Positions 58,458-64,000 of a stretch of 64,000 nt of DNA are shown here, one piece after another. Under the pieces are notes generated by a model that made no database searches, was not told where the DNA came from, and saw only the letters and a program-made list of their open reading frames with translations. Numbering within the stretch: the stretch's first letter is position 1; each line of letters opens with the position of its first letter. The position numbers and the translations under genes were made by a program. The stretch covers positions 328,363 through 392,362 of the forward strand of contig NZ_AEDD01000003.1 of NCBI RefSeq assembly GCF_000179615.1, given 5' to 3'. This stretch comes from Paenibacillus curdlanolyticus YK9 (GTDB lineage Bacteria > Bacillota > Bacilli > Paenibacillales > Paenibacillaceae).

Positions 58458-58728
58458 GGCGCGGTTGCGCCGAATAGGGAACACTTTTGTTCCCTATTCG
58501 CTCTCGCGGGCGCGGCAGCTCCCCATAGGGAAGATTTATGTTCCCTTTTGGCTCTGGCAGGCGCGGCAGCTCCCCATAGGGAACATTTATGTTCCCTTTT
58601 CGCTCTCGCAGGCGCGGCAGCTCCCCATAGGGAACATTTTTGTTCCCTTTTCGCTCTCGCAGGCGCGGCAGCTCCCCATAGGGAACATTTATGTTCCCTA
58701 TTCGCTCTCGCAGGCGCGGCAGCTCCCA
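58458..58728. repeat. 51-bp direct-repeat array 2 (5 copies plus a partial)
   Basis: GGCGCGG marks the unit starts at 58458, 58509, 58560, 58611, 58662 and 58713, with exact 51-bp spacing. The unit is GGCGCGGCAGCTCCCC, ATAGGGAAC, ATTTAT loop, GTTCCCTAT, TCGCTCTCGCA. The 9-bp arms are perfectly complementary in the best copies. It lies between the convergent bactofilin and nuclease genes. Confidence 0.95.
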
Positions 58729-58739
58729 TGCAACATGAA

Positions 58740-59441
58740 CTACCCCTTGTTTCGTTCGTAAACAAAAGTAGGTTTGTACGATCGAATTCTTGTAGCCAGC
58801 GCTCCTCCTACCGGCTGTAAATATCCTTTTTCAACCATCGACTTCAATAGCCTTCTCACATATGCTTGATGCATTCCTGTTTCATTTGCGACTTGCTTCG
58901 GCGTCATTACTGTGCCTTTTTCTACGATGATGTTTAGAAGTTGATTCTCCCGCGGCGTCAACTGCTCTAACAGAGTAGCATTTCCTGCACTACCGTACCA
59001 TTTGCCCAAAATGTGCATAAGCATTTGCTGACATCTTCGTTGCTGCTCCTCCAAATCATCAACTGAAAATCTAAAAACCAACCAATTGTCTAAAAGCAGC
59101 TGATTCTGACGCATCAAACCATCTGCAAACGACCGCCTGCTTGCCCGCTTCGCATGAGGTCCAAAGCCATCTATCTCGATGCAAATACGATACGGCTCTC
59201 TAATATAAGCAAAGTCAACATACCGCTGTTGGTCGCGAAAGTCAGTTACCGCATATTCAGGGTGCAAATGCTCAAAATGCCCCACAATCGGCAGCCAGAC
59301 TTTGGTAGCGAACAGTCTCTCACCATAATCATGCCCTTCAGCCAATCGCCGATAATCCTCCCCTTTTCTGCTTTTCAGATGTTCATTAATCCAGTCCAAA
59401 TACGCGGATGGTAAACTCTCAGCAACCTGCTGTATTTGCAT
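58740..59441 (-). CDS. DUF559-like nuclease with C-terminal winged helix, 233 aa
   Basis: The middle (about 80-150) has YVDFAYIREPYRICIEIDG, then a conserved Asp-Leu/Arg and WLVFRFSVDDL, matching the PD-(D/E)XK pattern of DUF559/Vsr-like endonucleases. The C-terminus (155-225) is a winged helix-turn-helix (LTPRENQLLNIIVEKGTVM, NETGMHQAYVRRLL). So it likely binds DNA and may cut it; substrate unknown. It lies between repeat arrays 2 and 3. A transcription terminator-like hairpin sits just upstream of it. A role in repeat handling is only a possibility. Confidence 0.75.
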   Translation of the reverse strand: MQIQQVAESLPSAYLDWINEHLKSRKGEDYRRLAEGHDYGERLFATKVWLPIVGHFEHLHPEYAVTDFRDQQRYVDFAYIREPYRICIEIDGFGPHAKRASRRSFADGLMRQNQLLLDNWLVFRFSVDDLEEQQRRCQQMLMHILGKWYGSAGNATLLEQLTPRENQLLNIIVEKGTVMTPKQVANETGMHQAYVRRLLKSMVEKGYLQPVGGALATRIRSYKPTFVYERNKG

Positions 59442-59462
59442 CCTCTTCCCCCATTTCTATTT

Positions 59463-59512
59463 TTAAAAAATAAAAAAGCCGCCTCCTCCAAAATTGCTGG
59501 AGAAGACGGCGT
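59463..59512 (-). terminator. Terminator-like hairpin in the leader of the nuclease gene
   Basis: GCCGTCTTCTCCA pairs with TGGAGGAGGCGGC (two mismatches) and ends in TTTTTTATTTTTT on the minus strand, about 25 nt before the nuclease start codon. No gene was found to its right to be terminated, so it may act as an attenuator. Confidence 0.6.
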
Positions 59513-59625
59513 ATGCTTTACGCGCGTTGTCAATATATCACATTTGAAATCTAGCATCACAAAGAAGTCGTCACTAATATATGGTAATGGATTGGCTGGA
59601 ATTTGTAAATAACAAAAAAAGTGCA

Positions 59626-59882
59626 GGCGCGGCAGCTCCCCATAGGGAAGATTTATGTTCCCTGTTCGCTCTCGCAGGCGCGGTAGCGCTCAATAGGGCA
59701 CATTCTTATGCCCTATTCGCTCTCGCAGGCGCTGCAGCGCTCAATAGGGCACACTCTCATGCCCTATTCGCTCTTGCAGGCGCGGCAGCGCTCAATAGGG
59801 CACATTCTTATGCCCTATTCGCTCTCGCTGGCGCGGCAGCCCTCGATAGAGCACATTCTCATGCCCTATTCGCTCTTGCAGG
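59626..59882. repeat. 51-bp direct-repeat array 3, left part of a split array
   Basis: Unit starts at 59626, 59677, 59728, 59779 and 59830. The first copy resembles array 2 (AGGGAAG...TTCCCT); the rest use AATAGGGCA, an 8-nt loop, TGCCCTATT. The next unit is interrupted at 59883 by the IS element; the last 8 bp (CTTGCAGG) form the target duplication. Confidence 0.95.
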
Positions 59883-61200
59883 GATGATGTAAAGTTGTTT
59901 GTGTACCAACATTTGGAGCCTTAACAGGCAGCAAAAAAGTAGGGTATTCTCGGGGTTACCACACGCACCAAGAAGGAGCCCTACTCGATGACTAATATAC
60001 CCGAAAATTCTTTCAACAATCTACTTGAAAATGCTGTAACTAAACTGGTGCAGGAGAAGCTCGAGCTGCTGCTTCGTGAAGAAATTAAACATTACATTAG
60101 CACGGAGCATCAAGGCCCTCGTACCAGCCTTAACGGGAACTACACGCGCACTTACCAAACACGCTACGGGACCATTAATGACTTGCAAGTGCCCAGAGAT
60201 CGGAAAGGTTACTTCAAAACCCGTCTGTTCCAGCCGTATCAGCGCCGCGAGGGATGGTTAGAAGAGGCCATCATCCACATGTACAAAGGCGGCATGAGCA
60301 CGCGAGAAGTCGCAAAATTCATCGAGAGTATGTTTGGTTCCCAGTACTCGCCAACGACGATCAGCAACATTACGCAAACCGTTATGGAAGACATTGAACA
60401 GTGGCAACAACGTCCGCTCGAGAAGCGTTACTCGGTGATCTACCTAGATGGTTTGTATGTGAAGCTAAAGCGTAACACCGTTAGCAGTGAGGCTGTTTAT
60501 TTGGCTATGGGGATTGACGAAAAAGGCATCCGCCAAATCCTTGGCTTCTACGTAGGCGGGCATGAGAGCGCAAATGGCTGGAGAGAGGTCCTCAAAGACC
60601 TGAAAAATCGCGGAGCAACAGACGTGTTGCTTGGCGTCTTCGATGGCCTTCCAGGACTAGAAGAAGCCTTTAGAGAAATCTATCCAAAGGCCGATGTGCA
60701 ACACTGCATCGTCCACAAAGTCCGTAGCACGTTTTCTAAAATCCGCGTATCCGACAAGACCGCGTTTCTCGACGATCTAAAGCTCGTTTATACTGCGGTG
60801 GATGGGGATGTCGCTTTAGCTGTATTTGATGGTTTCAAGGCCAAGTGGAGCAAACAATACCCGAAAGAAGTAAAGTCGTGGGAAGCACAGCTCCCCACCT
60901 TACTAGCTTTTTACAAGTTTCCTGTACTCACGTGGCCGGCCATCTACACCTCTAACCCGATCGAACGGATGAACAAAGAGCTTCGAAAACGGCTTAAGCC
61001 AATGAATAGCTTGACCAATATTGAAGCTGCTGAAAAGATTATTTATTTGCAAGCACTCGACTACAACGAAAAATGGTGCGGTAGAGCGATACGGGGATTT
61101 GTCGACGTTGATACGAAGGCGAAGCTTGAACAAATGTATCTGGAACGATACGCCGCGAATCACCCCAACCTAGAGCTTACACAAACTTCTTGACGCTACC
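59883..61200 (+). mobile_element. IS256-family insertion sequence, 1318 bp, intact
   Basis: Left end starts GATGATGTAAAG...GTTTGTGTA and the right end, reverse-complemented, GGTAGCGTCAAG...GTTTGTGTA: imperfect inverted repeats matching at 16 of 23 positions. Both sides are flanked by CTTGCAGG (59875-59882 and 61201-61208), an 8-bp target duplication typical of the family. The transposase is full length. Removing the element and one duplication restores an unbroken 51-bp repeat. Confidence 0.93.
59988..61193 (+). CDS. IS256-family transposase, 401 aa
   Basis: Mutator-type DDE transposase: first Asp in VIYLDGLYVKL, second in LGVFDGLPGLEEAF, and Glu in NPIERMNKELRKR; also C/H motif DVQHCIVHKVR. 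It catalyses cut/copy transposition of the surrounding element. AAGGAG lies about 10 nt before ATG. No frameshift or internal stop, so it may still be active. Confidence 0.96.
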   Translation: MTNIPENSFNNLLENAVTKLVQEKLELLLREEIKHYISTEHQGPRTSLNGNYTRTYQTRYGTINDLQVPRDRKGYFKTRLFQPYQRREGWLEEAIIHMYKGGMSTREVAKFIESMFGSQYSPTTISNITQTVMEDIEQWQQRPLEKRYSVIYLDGLYVKLKRNTVSSEAVYLAMGIDEKGIRQILGFYVGGHESANGWREVLKDLKNRGATDVLLGVFDGLPGLEEAFREIYPKADVQHCIVHKVRSTFSKIRVSDKTAFLDDLKLVYTAVDGDVALAVFDGFKAKWSKQYPKEVKSWEAQLPTLLAFYKFPVLTWPAIYTSNPIERMNKELRKRLKPMNSLTNIEAAEKIIYLQALDYNEKWCGRAIRGFVDVDTKAKLEQMYLERYAANHPNLELTQTS

Positions 61201-61411
61201 CTTGCAGGCGCGGCAGCGCTCAATAGGGCACATTCTCATGCCCTATTCGCTCTTGCAGGCGCGGCAGCGCTCAATAGGGCACATTCTCATGCCCTATTCG
61301 CTCTCGCAGGCGCGGCAGCGCTCGATAGGGCACATTCTTATGCCCTATTCGCTCTTGCAGGCGCGGCAGCGCCCGATAGGGCACATTCTCATGCCCTATT
61401 CGCTCTCGCGC
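61201..61411. repeat. 51-bp direct-repeat array 4, right part of the split array
   Basis: Unit starts at 61207, 61258, 61309 and 61360, all of the AATAGGGCA/TGCCCTATT type. It begins with the second copy of the CTTGCAGG duplication. Array 3 plus array 4 would form one array of about nine units. Confidence 0.95.
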
Positions 61412-61425
61412 CCACCCTCACGCAC

Positions 61426-61466
61426 AAAACGGCCCCGAGCATGCAAATCTGCATGCTCGGGGCCGC
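61426..61466 (-). terminator. Terminator after the ABC permease gene
   Basis: GGCCCCGAGCATGCA pairs perfectly with TGCATGCTCGGGGCC around a 4-nt loop; on the minus strand a short TTTTG follows. Confidence 0.88.
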
Positions 61467-61493
61467 CCTGCGTCATCCTCAAAACTCAAATCT

Positions 61494-62267
61494 CTAAGTC
61501 GCGATATCGCGCTTGTTGAACAGAACCCATGTAATGACAATAAACACGATGTAGTAGATACCCAATACGCCGAGCGAGAAGCCTAACGTATGCTCATGCT
61601 CATTGGTATTCAGGTATTGGAGCAGGTCCGTCTGCATGAACCATAAATAATCGACCCAGCCTTGGTCAACGATCGACAGGATGCCAGACATGACGCCGCT
61701 GGCAAACATCATGAAGATGGACAAACCAATCGCAAGCCCGCCGCTGCGGAATACCGTCGATAGCAGGAATGAGATGGTGACCGTGAAGAGCAGTCCGAGA
61801 AATTCCAGCCCGTAGAACTTGAATGCATAGCCCCAGACAGACCCCGAGACTGCTCCAGTGAGCGCCTCACTCGTAGAGCCCGCGCTGAAGCCGAAGAAGA
61901 TCCCGTCCAATATGTACAGCCAGACGAACAGTACAATCATGAAGAACAAAGCGAATTGAACGAGCGATACGTACTTGGACAACAAAATTTTCGAACGCGA
62001 CCATGGTCGAATCATGAGCAGCTTGATCGTACCCGTGGAAAATTCTCCAGCCACGCTGTCAGCAGACACGACGACGGTGAAAATAGTCACGATCATAAAA
62101 CCAAGCACGGATGCGCTGAACAATGCATCCCACATCGATAGCATCTCTTGATCTACGTTAGAGAGGATAATCGAGAACAACAGCATAAGCACAAGAAGAA
62201 TCGCAAGCATGATCCACGTACGCATACGCGAATAGATCTTCATGTTCTCGTTGCGGACCAAATCCAT
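61494..62267 (-). CDS. ABC-2 type transporter permease, 257 aa
   Basis: Six membrane segments, N-terminal MDLVRNENMKIYSRMRTWIM as in bacitracin/multidrug-type permeases of the ABC-2 family, and the loop AGEFSTGTIKLLMIRPWSR that contacts the ATPase. ATG at 62267 lies 4 nt after the ATPase stop. Substrate unknown. Confidence 0.92.
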   Translation of the reverse strand: MDLVRNENMKIYSRMRTWIMLAILLVLMLLFSIILSNVDQEMLSMWDALFSASVLGFMIVTIFTVVVSADSVAGEFSTGTIKLLMIRPWSRSKILLSKYVSLVQFALFFMIVLFVWLYILDGIFFGFSAGSTSEALTGAVSGSVWGYAFKFYGLEFLGLLFTVTISFLLSTVFRSGGLAIGLSIFMMFASGVMSGILSIVDQGWVDYLWFMQTDLLQYLNTNEHEHTLGFSLGVLGIYYIVFIVITWVLFNKRDIAT

Positions 62268-62271
62268 AAAA

Positions 62272-63186
62272 TTACCCAACCGTCTCACCTCCCGTGATCT
62301 CAAGGAACTGTTCTTCCAGCGATTTGCTCAATACGCGGAAGCCGTATACCTTAATGCCGGAGGCAACAAGCTGCGAATTAATAGACGCTGCCGATTCCCG
62401 ATCTACTTCCAGCTCAACACTCCCGTTCTCCACCTTCGTCCTGTGGTTGGACAGCAGCGTAGCCGCATCCTCCGGGCGATCGACCTCGAAGCGATACGTC
62501 AATAGTGCGTCAGCTGCCGGACCGTCCTGCGAAATCACTCGCTGATCGATCAGCTTGCCGTTCTGGATAATTGCAACGCGATCGCACATCAGCTCCATCT
62601 CGCTCAACAAGTGGCTGGAGACAAACACGGTAATGCCCTCTTCCTTGGCAAGCTTGCGCAAATAATCGCGCAGCTCGCGAATGCCGACAGGGTCCAAGCC
62701 GTTCGTCGGTTCATCGAGAATGAGCAGCGACGGCTTGTGCATAATAGCCTGCGCAACGCCAAGGCGCTGGCGCATCCCGAGCGAGTAGGTTTTCACCTTG
62801 TCATGAATCCGCGCTTGGAGCCCGACCAGCTTTACAACCTCGTCGATGCGCTGGCGCGTAATGCCTGGCACCATGCGTGCGAAGTGAAGCAAATTTTTGT
62901 AGCCGGACAAAAACTTATACATTTCAGGGTTTTCGACGATTGCCCCAACCTGCCGAATTGCCTTCTCGTAGTCGCTTTGTATACTATGGCCTTTAATCAA
63001 AACTTCCCCGCCTGACAGCTTCATCAAGCCTACCATCATGCGAATGGTCGTCGTCTTGCCGGAACCGTTCGGGCCTAGAAAGCCATAAACTTCGCCAGGC
63101 TGCAGGTCAAGCGATAATTGATCAATAATAGTCCGATTGCCGATTCGTTTCGTAACGTTCGACAATTGGACAACCGGTGCACTCAT
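62272..63186 (-). CDS. ABC transporter ATP-binding protein, 304 aa
   Basis: Walker A GPNGSGKTTT, Q-loop region GAIVENPEMY, signature YSLGMRQRL, Walker B LLILDEPTNGLDP and His in VSSHLLSEME. The C-terminal 80 residues are the regulatory extension of BcrA-type exporters. ATG at 63186 follows GGGAGG by 7 nt. It works with the permease encoded next; export of a drug or lipid is likely but not specified. Confidence 0.95.
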   Translation of the reverse strand: MSAPVVQLSNVTKRIGNRTIIDQLSLDLQPGEVYGFLGPNGSGKTTTIRMMVGLMKLSGGEVLIKGHSIQSDYEKAIRQVGAIVENPEMYKFLSGYKNLLHFARMVPGITRQRIDEVVKLVGLQARIHDKVKTYSLGMRQRLGVAQAIMHKPSLLILDEPTNGLDPVGIRELRDYLRKLAKEEGITVFVSSHLLSEMELMCDRVAIIQNGKLIDQRVISQDGPAADALLTYRFEVDRPEDAATLLSNHRTKVENGSVELEVDRESAASINSQLVASGIKVYGFRVLSKSLEEQFLEITGGETVG

Positions 63187-63310
63187 TGGGCTGCCTCCCT
63201 CACTTTGTCTTCCAATTTTTATATTATACACGAACATGCACCGGGTAAGAAATCCGTTTAATAAAACTTAAGGTCCGCCGGCGCGCTTCCTGCAAGCGGC
63301 CGACGAACCT

Positions 63311-63649
63311 TTAATGAAAGACGGGCACTGAAGCTGCCGAATCTGCTCTCGTGAGATGATCCCACCGCGTAGTTCCAAGCGGCTCAATTACCGATGCAGC
63401 CGGGTGGCTCCGATCAGCAAGCGAAGCGGTTGAAGAGAATGGCAGGCTGCCTTGCTCAAGCCTTCTCGACCGCAGCGGCTGATGATCGGGAAGGTCGGCG
63501 GCGTGGCTCTGCTTGAGCTCGCAGGCTAAGCAGCAGCCTAATTGATGCACGACTCGAAAATACCCTGTACGGAACAGTACGTCTGCTTCTTTTTTCTCCA
63601 AAAGCTGCCCGCAGCAGACACAATAGAAACGATCATCATTTGATAACAT
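63311..63649 (-). CDS. Small Cys-rich putative zinc-binding protein, 112 aa
   Basis: The N-terminal half has CVCCGQ and, 30 residues later, CCLACE, a likely zinc-ribbon pair. The C-terminal half is Ser/Ala-rich and probably disordered. AGGAGA lies about 11 nt before ATG. No family was recognised; the position after a transporter operon gives no function. Confidence 0.55.
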   Translation of the reverse strand: MLSNDDRFYCVCCGQLLEKKEADVLFRTGYFRVVHQLGCCLACELKQSHAADLPDHQPLRSRRLEQGSLPFSSTASLADRSHPAASVIEPLGTTRWDHLTRADSAASVPVFH

Positions 63650-63813
63650 AGCCGTGCATCTCTCCTTTTAAGATAAACTGTTATATACTATATGTATCAT
63701 AAATCGCATAAATGCTACATTACCTATCCTTTATGTTAAATTTATGACAAATATCGATTTCTGTCAAGAGATTTACCCGACTATTGTCGTTCTATCACCT
63801 TTGCTTCGATTAC

Positions 63814-64000
63814 TTAGCTTCCCACTGCCATAGCAGCGTCCACTTGCCGTCGACTTCTGCCGCATAACAATCCTGTACAAGCTGGAATGGGCCATATAAA
63901 CTATGAAACGTTTGCGTTACCGTTACTTTATAAACGTCATGCAGCGGATCTGAAGCTTGTGTAGGGCGGAAGCCATCAACCAGCTTCGGGCTTCCTACGG
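63814..64000 (-). CDS. C-terminal part of an unknown protein, cut by the right edge
   Basis: A minus-strand frame runs in from the edge and stops at TAA 63816-63814. The 61-62 visible residues end with FQLVQDCYAAEVDGKWTLLWQWEAK, preceded by YKVTVTQTFHSLYGP. The codon use is coding-like. Too little is seen for a family; the region 63650-63813 to its left is an AT-rich spacer. Confidence 0.6.

Noticed and set aside
59581-59892. Open frame FALAGAAALNRAHS... over array 3, and a similar one over array 4 (61190-61519).
   Set aside because: Same reason as for array 1; the array 4 frame starts inside the IS end and has no SD.
48897-61411. The 51-bp repeats as CRISPR arrays.
   Set aside because: The whole 51-bp unit is repeated without unique spacers, and no cas gene is present.

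Overview
The window looks like chromosomal DNA of a spore-forming Bacillales member, most likely Paenibacillus or a close relative. The evidence is an H-type small acid-soluble spore protein, a GerA/GerB/GerC germination operon, CIRCE-controlled groES-groEL, T-box regulation of leuA, and a gene block (thiL-tsaE-tsaB-rimI-tsaD, an ABC-F protein, moaC, tatA-tatC, groES-groEL) that matches from memory the Bacillus subtilis ydiA-to-groEL neighbourhood. No rRNA or tRNA gene was seen.

Positions 1-23.6 kb (all minus strand) hold part of a trans-AT hybrid NRPS/PKS operon that continues past the left edge. In transcription order it encodes: a loading protein (fatty acyl-AMP ligase, ACP, condensation, FkbH-like glyceryl-loading domain, PCP); a free GT4-type glycosyltransferase; a 3024-residue NRPS whose N-terminus is itself a GT4 glycosyltransferase, followed by modules read as Gly and D-Ser; a C-A-T protein read as ornithine; a KS-KR-ACP protein whose KR lacks the catalytic Tyr; and the start of a free acyltransferase. 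Inferred product start: fatty acyl-glycerate (probably glycosylated)-Gly-D-Ser-Orn-malonate. The FkbH loader, the glycosyltransferase fused to the NRPS and its free paralogue are the most unusual features of the window. The DNA is visibly more AT-rich than the flank to its right.

24-46 kb is a conserved housekeeping block: groEL/groES, a spore germinant receptor operon, twin-arginine translocase, molybdenum cofactor genes, a 5-formyl-THF cyclo-ligase, an ABC-F ATPase, a catalase, leuA behind two consecutive T-box leaders, and the t6A-tRNA/thiL operon. A DnaA-box cluster lies between the catalase and leuA, that is, between the ABC-F gene and tsaD.

46-64 kb is more mixed: a YitT-type membrane protein, sspH, and Ku plus separately encoded LigD-type ligase and polymerase (a split NHEJ set), an MMPL exporter with a nearby two-component system, a gene broken by a nonsense codon, an M23 peptidase-bactofilin pair, a DUF559-like nuclease with a winged helix, and an ABC transporter. 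Scattered through it are arrays of a 51-bp direct repeat, each unit carrying an internal palindrome. One array has been split by an intact IS256-family element flanked by an 8-bp duplication.
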